A stretch of 36,590 nucleotides of DNA, taken from positions 1 to 36,590 of the forward strand of contig NZ_FMYV01000011.1 of the NCBI RefSeq assembly GCF_900102615.1, in the 5' to 3' direction. Source of the stretch: Geotoga petraea. GTDB lineage: Bacteria; Thermotogota; Thermotogae; Petrotogales; Petrotogaceae. This document shows positions 29,145-36,590 of the stretch, one piece after another; within the stretch, counting starts at the first letter, position 1, and each line of letters begins with the position of its first letter. The notes beneath the pieces are model-generated. The model did not search any database, was not told the DNA's origin, and was given only the letters and a program-made list of their open reading frames with translations. A program made the translations under genes and the position numbers.

Positions 29145-29768
29145 ATGAATAGAGATAAAATAGACAATAAAACAAAGCTATTTAATTTAATTCTGTTGTA
29201 TATATCTTATTTTAGAGATTTTGATGGAGTTAAAAAGTTAAATAAATTATTGTACTTCACCGATTTTGAGTATTACAATAAATATTCTAAATCAATTACG
29301 GGATTTAATTATCTAAAATATCCTATGGGACCTGTAATTGAAAATTATTCAGAAATAATCAATGAGATGGAAAATAAAAAAATATTAAAAAGAGTTGAAA
29401 GTAGAATTCTAGGAATAAATAAGACTTATACTGTTCATAAATTAAAAAAGTTAGTGGAACCTGATTTAGAACTATTTGAGAAAGAAGAATTACAAGTTAT
29501 TAGAGATGTTTGGTACAAAAATGAACTAAAAAGTGGTAAAGAGTTGGAAGAAGAAAGCCATGTCGATGCCCCTTGGGTTCTAACAGAATTTTATCAACCA
29601 ATATCGTATGATTTTGTTAAATACAGAAATCAAGATTTGGATGATTACACTATTTCTGAAATAAAAGCAGAAAACTCTTATAATAGAGCAAAAGAATATA
29701 AATCTGAAGCTGAAAAAGATTTTTATGAAAATAATGATTATGATCATATAACTCTTTATTTCTTTTAA
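29145..29768 (+). CDS. Panacea/SocA-like (DUF4065) protein
   Basis: This 207-residue protein has the DUF4065 hallmark KKLNKLLYFTDFEYYNKYSK, then SITGFNYLKYPMGPVI, and later VWYKNELKSGKELEEESHVD. Panacea (PanA) domains work as antitoxins in many different toxin-antitoxin pairs; SocA is a ClpXP adaptor that destroys SocB. No toxin frame is visible within 300 bases on either side, so it may be an orphan or its toxin has been lost. ATG 29145 follows GGAGGTGTGGCT; the GTG at 29139 overlaps that site. A strong terminator lies about 100 bases downstream. Confidence 0.82.
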   Translation: MNRDKIDNKTKLFNLILLYISYFRDFDGVKKLNKLLYFTDFEYYNKYSKSITGFNYLKYPMGPVIENYSEIINEMENKKILKRVESRILGINKTYTVHKLKKLVEPDLELFEKEELQVIRDVWYKNELKSGKELEEESHVDAPWVLTEFYQPISYDFVKYRNQDLDDYTISEIKAENSYNRAKEYKSEAEKDFYENNDYDHITLYFF

Positions 29769-29863
29769 AAAACATAAACATTGGGATCAAAATAATAATA
29801 GGTTGAAATATTTTCATAATTATAAAATAAAAAAAAGACTAGCTTTTGTATTAGATATGTAAT

Positions 29864-29902
29864 AAAGAGTGCCCAAAATAATAAAATAGGCACTCTTTTT
29901 TA
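29864..29902 (+). terminator. Rho-independent terminator
   Basis: AAAGAGTGCC and GGCACTCTTTTTT form a ten-base stem with a 15-base AT loop and a T-run; it also has an A-run on the other side. Confidence 0.8.
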
Positions 29903-29987
29903 TATTAATATTATTTGTAACAATAAAAAATTTCACTCTGTAAAATTAACTGATGTGATTTCTCTACCAAGGTAGTAATGACAAAAA

Positions 29988-30042
29988 AGCCTAAACCTGT
30001 GCTACGCACTTTACCTCTATCACGCTTAGAGGGAAATAAAAC
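29988..30042 (+). repeat. Degenerate module A repeat
   Basis: GCCTAAACC, first hairpin GTGCTACGCAC, then CCTCTATCACGCTTAGAGG and GGAAATAAA. Both hairpins are kept, but the G-runs are shortened. It fills the gap between a terminator and the flavoprotein gene. Confidence 0.75.
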
Positions 30043-30084
30043 AAAATTATTACAAAGTAATTATTTTACAAGGGGGTATAAATT

Positions 30085-31278
30085 ATTTATGATTTGATTG
30101 TTATAGGAACAGGACCAGCGGGGCTTTTTGCCGCTGCAAATATTAAAGATAAAAAGGTATTGATTCTTGAAAAGAATAAAGAGGTTGGCAAGAAACTTTT
30201 GATTTCTGGTACAGGGCAATGCAATTTGACTCATGATGGGAAGATTTACGAGTTTTTCGATAAATACGGCGACAAGAAGAATTATATGAAGAAGATTTTG
30301 AAGAGGTTTACCAATGAAGATGTGATTAATTTTTTTGAGGAAAGAGGTCTTGTTTTTGTTAAAGATAAAAACGGAAAATATTTTCCAAAATCGATGAGGG
30401 CAAAAGATGTTTTGAACATTTTGTTGGAAGAGATATCGAAAAACGGACACGAGATAAAAACAGATTCTAAAGTGGTTAAAATTGCAAAGGGGGATTTTTT
30501 TAGAGTTTTTACAAAGGATGAAGAGTACAATTCCAGATCTGTGTTGATTGCGACAGGCGGGAAATCTTATCCAAGGTTAGGAACAAGTGGGGATGGGTAT
30601 AAATTTGCAGAATATTTTGAACATAATGTCGTAGAACCAAAACCAGCTCTTACACCAGTTAAGATTAAGAATTTTGATTTACAGGTTTTGTCAGGTACTT
30701 CTTTTAATGATGTGAAGATAAAGATTAAAGGTAAAGATGTTAAAAACTCGGGTGATTTGCTAATCACACATTTAGGTTTTTCCGGGCCTGCCATCATAGA
30801 TTTTTCCAGATATATTTATAATGATGATGTTTTGCAAGTTTCTTTTTTGAACTTTAAAAACAAAGATGTTTTTAGAGAAGATTTTTGGAATAAATTGAAA
30901 AAATATCAGAACGAAACTATTTTTTCTGTTTTGAAAAAATACGATTTGACTAAAAAATTTATTTTGAAAATGCTAAATGATTTGAATATCGAAGAAAAAA
31001 CGTTTTGTGGAAATTTGAATAAAGAGAAGAGAAATTTTGTTGTTGATTATCTTATAGATCATGAGTACTATGTTGATGAACTTTTTGGATACGATCAGGC
31101 AATGGTTACTGCTGGGGGCATTGATTTAAAAGAAATAGACGTTAAAACAATGATGTCAAAAAAGGTAGATGGGTTATTTTTTGCAGGAGAGGTTTTGGAT
31201 GTTGATGGAAACACGGGAGGATACAACATTCAATTTGCTTTAACTACTGGAAAGATAGTTTCTGAATGTTTTAAATGA
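30085..31278 (+). CDS. HI0933/BaiN-type NAD(P)/FAD-dependent oxidoreductase
   Basis: This is a 397-residue flavoprotein of the HI0933 (YhiN/BaiN) family. The FAD motif is VIGTGPAG at the N-terminus, SGTGQCNLTH follows KKLLI, and the C-terminal block is AMVTAGGIDLKEIDVKTM with FAGEVLDVDGNTGGYNIQFA. The physiological substrate is unknown for most members. The frame has no ATG near its start. Homologues usually begin MYDxIVIG, which here would use ATT at 30085, 8 bases after AAGGGGG. TTG 30094 would cut into the FAD strand. An ATG at 30089 is out of frame. Confidence 0.88.
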   Translation: MYDLIVIGTGPAGLFAAANIKDKKVLILEKNKEVGKKLLISGTGQCNLTHDGKIYEFFDKYGDKKNYMKKILKRFTNEDVINFFEERGLVFVKDKNGKYFPKSMRAKDVLNILLEEISKNGHEIKTDSKVVKIAKGDFFRVFTKDEEYNSRSVLIATGGKSYPRLGTSGDGYKFAEYFEHNVVEPKPALTPVKIKNFDLQVLSGTSFNDVKIKIKGKDVKNSGDLLITHLGFSGPAIIDFSRYIYNDDVLQVSFLNFKNKDVFREDFWNKLKKYQNETIFSVLKKYDLTKKFILKMLNDLNIEEKTFCGNLNKEKRNFVVDYLIDHEYYVDELFGYDQAMVTAGGIDLKEIDVKTMMSKKVDGLFFAGEVLDVDGNTGGYNIQFALTTGKIVSECFK

Positions 31279-31349
31279 AATAAAATTTATACCGATTTTT
31301 AATAATATGGTTTTATAATATCATTACTTATATTTGGGGGTGGTGGAAT

Positions 31350-32030
31350 ATGAAGAAAATTTTGACTTTGTTTGTTTTGGTTATGATATTGAGTTTGTCA
31401 GTTTTTTCTGTTTCTTTTTTAACACCAGATGCGGGAATAGTTGAAGAAGGACATATTTATATAGATACTTTTAACCCGGCGTGGGGGCTTAAATGGGGAC
31501 TTTTTGGTTTTATAGAAACTGGAGTTTCTCAGGTGAACAATGGTGGTTATATTAAAGCAGGATTTAACAATATTCAGGGTATTCCAGTTAAATTTAGTGT
31601 AGCTTATTCAAGTGATTTTTTTTGGTATTCAAATGTAACTTCTGCTATAGGTTATGAAACAGACCTGATTTATTTTGACGTCGGAGGTATTTTTAATCAA
31701 CAAGAAGAGTATAATTATGAAACTGAAACCAGTTCCATAATAAATAACTATGCTGCTTTTGCAAAAACCAGTTTGAATATTTTGAAAGAAGAAACATCAG
31801 AGAGTTTTATAAACATAGAAAGTGGACTAAGTTTTGACAAGAATTTTGCTTTGGAAAACTATATGGTTTCTTTTTATGGAGTTCAACATTATTACAACAA
31901 AATATGGATTTACGATGGGTTGAACCTTTATGCAGGAGTACAGTTTGTTAACGATGTTGGAAGTGAGATTATTTTAATGGAAGATATGAAGATTGTTTTA
32001 GGACTTTCAAGTAGAATAAAAATATTTTAA
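31350..32030 (+). CDS. Exported protein, probable outer-membrane beta-barrel
   Basis: This 226-residue protein has a signal peptide: MKKILTLFVLVMILSLSVFS. The rest is rich in aromatic, alternating strands (WGLKWGLFGFIETGVSQVNN, SNVTSAIGYETDLIYFDVGG) and ends ...SSRIKIF with a C-terminal Phe, as in outer-membrane barrel proteins. This suits a diderm (toga-bearing) cell. The family is not recognised. GGGGGTGGTGGAAT precedes ATG 31350, and a terminator follows its stop. Confidence 0.75.
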   Translation: MKKILTLFVLVMILSLSVFSVSFLTPDAGIVEEGHIYIDTFNPAWGLKWGLFGFIETGVSQVNNGGYIKAGFNNIQGIPVKFSVAYSSDFFWYSNVTSAIGYETDLIYFDVGGIFNQQEEYNYETETSSIINNYAAFAKTSLNILKEETSESFINIESGLSFDKNFALENYMVSFYGVQHYYNKIWIYDGLNLYAGVQFVNDVGSEIILMEDMKIVLGLSSRIKIF

Positions 32031-32040
32031 AATATAAAGC

Positions 32041-32072
32041 AAAAGGAAGAGTTTTTAAACTCTTCCTTTTTT
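32041..32072. terminator. Bidirectional terminator between convergent genes
   Basis: AAAAGGAAGAGT and ACTCTTCCTTTTTT pair around a TTTTAA loop, between the stops of two convergent genes; A-run and T-run allow use on both strands. Confidence 0.9.
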
Positions 32073-33618
32073 AATATAGTTTTTCGATCATGTTGTTGTA
32101 TAGGGTAACTAATTTTTTTCTCTGAGTTTCATCAAAGTACCAAAGTGCTTTTAAAACATCTTTTTTATCGAAGAATTTGTTGTCAGGTATTTTCAACGTG
32201 GTTTCTATTTTCATGTTTATCTCTTGAAGGCGCGATATGTTTTCTAACAAAATAGTGAGCATTGTTCTGCTTTTGAAGTCTATTTTTTCGGAGAAAAATT
32301 CGTAAAAAACAACGAGTTTTTCTTCATCAAATTGTTTAAAGGTTTTTTTCAAAAGCCTTTGCTTTGCTTTTAGAAATATTGAACTGTAGTCTTTGTATAT
32401 TATGTATAAAATCATTTTTTCGTTGTAGTTCAATTTTAGGTCTTCGTTGTTGAGGATCAAGTTGTATATATTTCTAAAGACTTTTTTGTTTAATTTTTTT
32501 ATTGTTATCATTATTGTTATTAAGTCTATAAGAAAGTCTCTCGATTTTTTCTTCCGTATTTCGAATATGAACTTTTCTATATTATTGTCAAGGTAACTTT
32601 TGAATTTCTCAACACTTATTTCATAGAAGTTTTTATCCTGAAAAAAGTCGTCTTGAAAAAGTTCGTATAGAGTTTTTGCATGTACCCTGTCGGATTTTCC
32701 GTTTATTATATTGTGAGCAGCTCTTTTTCCAAGTTTGGCTTTTTTAGAGAATTTGTTTATGCCGAATGAGTCTATATAATCTTTGAATAAGTTTTGAACT
32801 TCTTGGGTGTTTCTGTAATACTTTTTGTTAAGGTCAAGGTCAAAGACCTCTGCATCTCCAGATTCTTGCAAATTATCTAACTTCGAAAAAGATTTTGTGA
32901 GTACAAATAGTTCTGTTATGTACCTGTAGTAATCCCTTTCTTTCAGATATTTTAAATATTCATCGTATATGTTTATTATTCTGTTTTCAGATGAAAAGTA
33001 ATAAGAAGAATAATACGTCGCTGTTCTCAACAACCAATATCTTTTTTTGGGATCTTTGTTTGCTCTGTAAATATCCAAGATGTTTGCGATAATAAGAGAT
33101 GGATTAGGTATTTTTTTTGCTGTTATTATGGATTCAAGGTTTAACTCTTTTTTTAACTTTGGGTTATCTGTAGTTCTGGCTTTCACCATCATGTGATTTG
33201 AGTGTAGATAGGGATCTATGTGATAGTCATCTGGAATTTTTTTGTTTTTTTCGAGTATTTTTGCATCCACACTTATTAAAGCGTTTGTCACGATTTTTTT
33301 TGCGGGTTCTGGAATTTTTTCTAGATTCATGTACAAGTTGTTGAATATTGATAAATATTCTTCGTTGTTCAATATGAAGAGAGAAGACATTTTAATCGTT
33401 AACAATAAATAGTATATATTCATATTAGAAACGTGCTCAATATTTTTATCGAGCACTTTTATTACCTGTTCATGATTAAATTTTCCATAAAGATTCATAA
33501 CCTCTAAGTAAAATATAAGGTCTTGATCCTTTTTTTTCTCATATTCGTAATTAAGGATTGGTCTTCCAAAAAAACCGTAACGGTTTACGTCTAAGATGAT
33601 TTTTTCAATACTATCCAT
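32071..33618 (-). CDS. Large helical protein with an embedded HTH, unknown
   Basis: This 515-residue soluble protein is not recognised as a known family. It is almost wholly alpha-helical in appearance, with TPR-like helix pairs in both halves. Residues about 286-322 (INKFSKKAKLGKRAAHNIIN, then GKSDRVHAKTLYELF) look like a Cro/CI helix-turn-helix: skkAklgkraahnIinGks...aktLyeL. An HTH between two helical-repeat arms recalls quorum-type RRNPP regulators, although those have the HTH at the N-terminus. ATG 33618 follows AAAAGGAAGATAAC. It may be a lineage-specific regulator. Confidence 0.65.
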   Translation of the reverse strand: MDSIEKIILDVNRYGFFGRPILNYEYEKKKDQDLIFYLEVMNLYGKFNHEQVIKVLDKNIEHVSNMNIYYLLLTIKMSSLFILNNEEYLSIFNNLYMNLEKIPEPAKKIVTNALISVDAKILEKNKKIPDDYHIDPYLHSNHMMVKARTTDNPKLKKELNLESIITAKKIPNPSLIIANILDIYRANKDPKKRYWLLRTATYYSSYYFSSENRIINIYDEYLKYLKERDYYRYITELFVLTKSFSKLDNLQESGDAEVFDLDLNKKYYRNTQEVQNLFKDYIDSFGINKFSKKAKLGKRAAHNIINGKSDRVHAKTLYELFQDDFFQDKNFYEISVEKFKSYLDNNIEKFIFEIRKKKSRDFLIDLITIMITIKKLNKKVFRNIYNLILNNEDLKLNYNEKMILYIIYKDYSSIFLKAKQRLLKKTFKQFDEEKLVVFYEFFSEKIDFKSRTMLTILLENISRLQEINMKIETTLKIPDNKFFDKKDVLKALWYFDETQRKKLVTLYNNMIEKLY

Positions 33619-33666
33619 GTTATCTTCCTTTTATTATGATTTACATTAATATCATATCATATTAAT

Positions 33667-34051
33667 TTAAATAAGTTCTTTCCATTTGTCGACTTCTTCA
33701 ACGTGTATGAATTTTATTCCCACTTTTTCGGCTGCTTTGTCAAAGTCTGTGTCTCCTATTATTATAGCTTCTTCTGGAGTTATTTTCAATTCTTTTAAAA
33801 TGTTTTCAAAATATTCTTTGTGCGGTTTTGTTGTGTTCGAGTTTTCCATGTGTGAAATATATACAAAGTTTTCGGGTTTCGAACACATATTCTTGGGAAT
33901 AGAGGGTTAGAAGCAAAGTCGAGTTTATGGCGTCCAAATACATTTCTGGGTCTAACCCTGTATAATCAAACAACGCCCCATAATAAGTTTTTGCATATGT
34001 TCTCTCGTCTGTTAAATTCAATGTTCCGTCATAGTCTAAAAATATGTACAT
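33667..34051 (-). pseudogene. HAD-family hydrolase with a frameshift
   Basis: Two leftward frames together make one HAD phosphatase. The first (34051 down to about 33900) starts MYIFLDYDGTLNLTDERTYA with motif I DYDGT. It then leaves frame near SQEYVFE. The second frame (to 33667) carries FVYISHMENSNTTKPHKEYF (motif II/Lys region), and IIIGDTDFDKAAEKVGIKFI with the motif III/IV GDxxxD. The frames differ by one base step near 33890-33905. The joined length is about 128 residues, short even for a small HAD, so a deletion in the cap region is possible too. A sequencing error is the alternative. Confidence 0.82.
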
Positions 34052-34179
34052 ATCCTACCTCCTGTAATAATAGTCTTTTCAATTATACATCATTAAGTTA
34101 ATAAACATATAATTATGATTTCCTTTTTTCTTTGTTATGTAATATAATTTTATAGAATACTTTTTTGGGGGAATTTTTT

Positions 34180-35184
34180 ATGGAAAAAAGGTTTGTAAAA
34201 TTATATCTACATAAAAGTCAATCAGCTGCTCTTGAAAAAATGCTTGAAAAAGATGAGATTACGATCATGTCTAAATCACAAATAGATGAAAAACAATATC
34301 AATATGAGTTTATCATCAACGCAACTGGTAGTGATAATTTATTAGATAGAATAGAACATGATTTTTCAAAGATAAAAGATTTCCACATGTATTTTTTCAA
34401 CATAGAAGCAGAAATTCCAAGGCCAAAAGAACCAGAAAAAGAACCAGAAAAAGAAGAAGAGAAAAAGGAAAATAAATATGTGTTTCAAAGGTTGACAAGG
34501 CAAGAACTCTACAACGATATAAACAAAGACGTCACCATATCAGTATCTTACATTCTTTTGATTATAATTTCTTCTATTATTGCCGGGATAGGTCTTATTA
34601 GGGATAACTCGACTATTATTATTGGTTCAATGGTTATAGCTCCATTTTTGGGTTCTAACGTGTCTCTTGCTTTTTCTACAACTATTGGAGACAGAAAAAC
34701 TCTTTTACAATCTTTAGAAAAACTCTTTATTGGTATAGGAATCTCTTTTTCGATAGCTTTGTTATGGGGATTTTTTTACAAAATTGATCCAAGTGTCTAC
34801 GAAATAGCAAGCAGAACAACTATAAGTATTACAGATATTATTCTGGCTTTTATAACGGGAGTTGCAGCTATCCTTTCTGTTAACAAAGGTGTTGTAGACG
34901 CTCTTGTTGGAGTTATGGTTGCTGTTGCTTTTATGCCCCCTATCATAGCTTCTGGGCTTTTGATTGGGAATGGAATGATTGATAAAGGGCTGTCTGCTTT
35001 GTTGTTGTTTTTTATAAACATAGTAGCAATAAATTTGGCCGGAGTGTTGACTTTTTTAGTGGAGGGATTGAGACCTTCTACTTATTGGGAAGAAAAGAAT
35101 GCGAAAAAGTACAGAATAATATCTTTGATAATTTGGATATTTTTGTTAAGTCTTATGTCTTATTTGCTATATATTATTTTTTAA
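34180..35184 (+). CDS. DUF389 (TIGR00341 family) membrane protein
   Basis: This is a 334-residue protein. A cytoplasmic-looking domain (1-120) ends in a Glu/Lys/Pro-rich linker. Six or so membrane helices follow, with the DUF389 signature GLIRDNSTIIIGSMVIAPFL, then GSNVSLAFSTTIGDRKTL and VGVMVAVAFMPPIIASGLLI. The function is unknown; a transport role has been suggested for the family. ATG 34180 follows GGGGGAATTTTTT; the upstream in-frame TTG at 34165 lies at that site and is not used. A bidirectional terminator follows. Confidence 0.85.
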   Translation: MEKRFVKLYLHKSQSAALEKMLEKDEITIMSKSQIDEKQYQYEFIINATGSDNLLDRIEHDFSKIKDFHMYFFNIEAEIPRPKEPEKEPEKEEEKKENKYVFQRLTRQELYNDINKDVTISVSYILLIIISSIIAGIGLIRDNSTIIIGSMVIAPFLGSNVSLAFSTTIGDRKTLLQSLEKLFIGIGISFSIALLWGFFYKIDPSVYEIASRTTISITDIILAFITGVAAILSVNKGVVDALVGVMVAVAFMPPIIASGLLIGNGMIDKGLSALLLFFINIVAINLAGVLTFLVEGLRPSTYWEEKNAKKYRIISLIIWIFLLSLMSYLLYIIF

Positions 35185-35188
35185 ATAC

Positions 35189-35219
35189 AAAACCCGACTT
35201 TTTTAAAAAGTCGGGTTTT
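35189..35219. terminator. Bidirectional terminator between convergent genes
   Basis: AAAACCCGACTTTTT and AAAAAGTCGGGTTTT form a near-perfect stem between the DUF389 gene and sfsA. Confidence 0.9.
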
Positions 35220-35222
35220 AAT

Positions 35223-35927
35223 TTATTCGCAGATAGGCAAAATGCCTTCATAAGAAATTATTCCATTTTTGTAAGAAAGCTGTATAGGGTATATTTTTAC
35301 TCCAACTTTCATAGCTTTGTGAAAGGTTTCTGCAAATTTTGTGTCTGTTTCCTTGTTTGGTCTGAAGCATTCGCTTTTCCCAAACACAAGGAGTATTATT
35401 GCAGCTTCTTCTCCGTTTTCTTTAATTTCTATTAATTCTTCAAGATGACGGGTTCCTCTCAAAGTTGGTGAATCTGGAAATTTAGCTACCCCGTCTTCAG
35501 TTAGGGTACAACCCTTTATTTCTATCCAAATTTTGTTGTTTTTTGCATCTTCTACAAGATAGTCTAATCTACTTTTGTTGTATTTTACTTCGGCTTTTAT
35601 GTTTCTTAGCTTTCCAAAAGGATTTATGTTTTCATTGTTTAGGATAAAATAGCTTATGTTTCTATGGTAAGCTGAGTTTATCATTATTTCTTCGCTACCA
35701 TTTTCAGCTGCTATCAAGTCCCATTTGGTTTTTCTTTTTGTGTTGTTGGCCTTTTTTATCTTTATTTTATTTCCTGGGTATAGCAGTTCTTTAAGCCTTC
35801 CTGGGTCGTGCACATGGATTTCTTCGTTTTCAAGGTCAAGTTCTGGGATGTCAACTTCTGCAATGTATCTGTTGGGTCTAGACTTAAAAATAGCTGTGTA
35901 GTCAGTTTTTATTTCCATTAATTTCAT
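35223..35927 (-). CDS. sfsA: SfsA family protein (sugar fermentation stimulation protein)
   Basis: This 234-residue protein has the SfsA layout: an N-terminal OB-like part with HVHDPGRLKELLYPG, then a PD-(D/E)xK core SRLDYLVED...IWIEIKGCTL with EDGVAKFPDSPTLRGTRHLE, and the C-terminal FRPNKETDTKFAETFHKAMK. SfsA was first linked to maltose metabolism in Escherichia coli; the fold suggests nuclease activity on nucleic acid. ATG 35927 follows AAAGGTGATAAAA; GTG 35936 would lie within that site. Confidence 0.9.
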   Translation of the reverse strand: MKLMEIKTDYTAIFKSRPNRYIAEVDIPELDLENEEIHVHDPGRLKELLYPGNKIKIKKANNTKRKTKWDLIAAENGSEEIMINSAYHRNISYFILNNENINPFGKLRNIKAEVKYNKSRLDYLVEDAKNNKIWIEIKGCTLTEDGVAKFPDSPTLRGTRHLEELIEIKENGEEAAIILLVFGKSECFRPNKETDTKFAETFHKAMKVGVKIYPIQLSYKNGIISYEGILPICE

Positions 35928-35936
35928 TTTTATCAC

Positions 35937-36171
35937 CTTTTTTTAGTAGAAAAATGTGGAATTTATCATCAATACATTATACTATTTAATAATTGAGTAC
36001 AAATAAAATTATTATTTTTTTGATATTACTAATTTGTTATAATAGAAGTATCTTAAATAATTTTAATGTAAATATATATAATATTTATTTATATTTAAGA
36101 TTTTTTACGTAATACTTCTTAAATGATTTTAATATGGCCTTTATGTTTTTTGTTATAATTTTAGTAGAAAA
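35937..36171. other. AT-rich gene-free stretch
   Basis: I see no frame of any length. Two TTGTTATAAT boxes (36033-36042 and 36149-36158) and a partly repeated segment (TCTTAAATAATTTTAATGT near 36052; TCTTAAATGATTTTAATAT near 36117) are the only structure. The second box is a -10 candidate for transcription into the repeat block. Confidence 0.5.
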
Positions 36172-36372
36172 GTTAAAAGCATAAAAGCCTAAACACCCCT
36201 GTGCTGCGCACGTCCCCTCTAACACATTTAGAGGGGAATTAAAGGCTAAAGTCCATGGGTTGGATGTTGGAAGTTAAAAGCATAAAAGCCTAAACACCCC
36301 TGTGCTGCGCACGTCCCCTCTAACACATTTAGAGGGGAATTAAAGGCTAAGTTCATGGGTTGGATGTTGGAA
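36172..36372 (+). repeat. 101-bp tandem duplication of a module A/TTGG unit
   Basis: The unit starting GTTAAAAGCATAAAAGCC is present at 36172 and again at 36273, with a period of 101 bases. Each unit holds a module A with first hairpin GTGCTGCGCAC and second hairpin CCCCTCTAA / TTTAGAGGGG, then AATTAAAGGCTAA and ATGGGTTGGATGTTGGAA. The copies differ by a one-base indel and one substitution, so the duplication is recent. Confidence 0.9.
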
Positions 36373-36375
36373 GTT

Positions 36376-36440
36376 GTTAAAATCTCCTCTTAATGTGTAA
36401 GAGGAGGGGACCACTTTAGTGGTGAGGAGTTTAGTGTTTT
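36376..36440 (-). repeat. Inverted module A copy with a new first hairpin
   Basis: Read leftward: TAAACTCCTC, first hairpin ACCACTAAAGTGGT, then CCCCTCCTCTTACACATTAA with a second hairpin CCTCTTA / TAAGAGG. The first-hairpin sequence differs from all other copies but still pairs. It faces the two tandem copies and lies 20 bases before a DUF559 gene. Confidence 0.8.
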
Positions 36441-36459
36441 AAATAAACAAAGGTGAAAA

Positions 36460-36590
36460 ATGCATGATTATGAAGAGTTAAAAAAATTTGCTAAAGAATT
36501 AAGAAAAAAGAGTACAATATCTGAAGTAATATTATGGAACGAGTTAAAAAACAAAAAGTTCTATGGCTATAAATTCAATAGGCAAAAAAT
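36460..36590 (+). CDS. DUF559 nuclease-like protein, N-terminal part (cut by window edge)
   Basis: Forty-three codons are visible, starting MHDYEELKKFAKELRKKSTI, then SEVILWNELKNKKFYGYKFN and RQK. The order ARxLRkxxTxxExxLWxxLRxxxxxGxKFxRQ is that of DUF559 proteins, relatives of Vsr-type endonucleases; the catalytic part is outside the window. AAAGGTGAAAA precedes ATG 36460. It lies directly after a block of module A repeats. Confidence 0.85.
   Translation, partial: MHDYEELKKFAKELRKKSTISEVILWNELKNKKFYGYKFNRQK

Noticed and set aside
1-36590. tRNA or rRNA genes
   Set aside because: No GC-richer block with tRNA-like TTCGANNC and cloverleaf arms or rRNA motifs was seen on either strand by eye; a dedicated scan was not possible.

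Overview
The window comes from a very AT-rich bacterial chromosome with strong GGAGG-type ribosome binding sites. A low-GC diderm anaerobe of the Thermotogota (Petrotogales: Petrotoga, Geotoga, Oceanotoga) fits best. The reasons are the gene mix, an exported protein with a barrel-like C-terminal Phe, and the dense TTGG-rich intergenic repeats. This assignment is inference; no marker gene is present to prove it.

Layout. (1) 1-12.3 kb is an accessory region. It starts with a cut IS256-family transposase and an ATPase/PD-(D/E)xK nuclease pair that looks like a defence system. Then come short modules, almost all toxin-antitoxin-like: PIN toxin with antitoxin, a decayed AbiEii-like gene, a two-gene Fic module whose small partner carries the TxxxEG inhibitory motif, a VanZ-like protein, a DUF1659/DUF2922 cluster, a HipA-like kinase followed by a HipN-like protein (reverse of the usual order, with an in-frame stop), a GNAT-type protein with a small partner, and a MqsA-like antitoxin with a SecB-like chaperone. 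Most modules are separated by copies of one composite hairpin repeat family. (2) 12.4-24.2 kb is a surface polysaccharide locus with two divergent operons. The leftward one encodes a winged-helix regulator with a Rossmann domain and a WbpE/WbpA/WbpB-like set for an acetamido-uronic acid nucleotide sugar. The rightward one encodes an epimerase, a second aminotransferase, a left-handed beta-helix acyltransferase, three glycosyltransferases and a Wzx flippase. Two similar palindromes lie exactly on the -35 and -10 of the regulator promoter. (3) 24.2-25.8 kb holds a HigB/HigA-ImmA module bracketed by a duplicated 3' end and terminator of hutH. (4) 25.8-36.2 kb is more ordinary chromosome: hutH, a cation:proton antiporter behind a clear fluoride riboswitch, an orphan Panacea/SocA-like gene, a BaiN/HI0933-type flavoprotein, an exported protein, a helical protein with an embedded HTH, a frameshifted HAD phosphatase, a DUF389 membrane protein and sfsA. 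(5) The right end has a 101-bp tandem copy of the repeat, an inverted copy, and the start of a DUF559 nuclease-like gene.

The most interesting items are the covarying repeat family that partitions the toxin-antitoxin modules, the ATPase/nuclease pair, the chaperone-containing antitoxin locus with no recognisable toxin, the inverted and split HipA system, and the hutH-end duplication around the HigBA-ImmA module.
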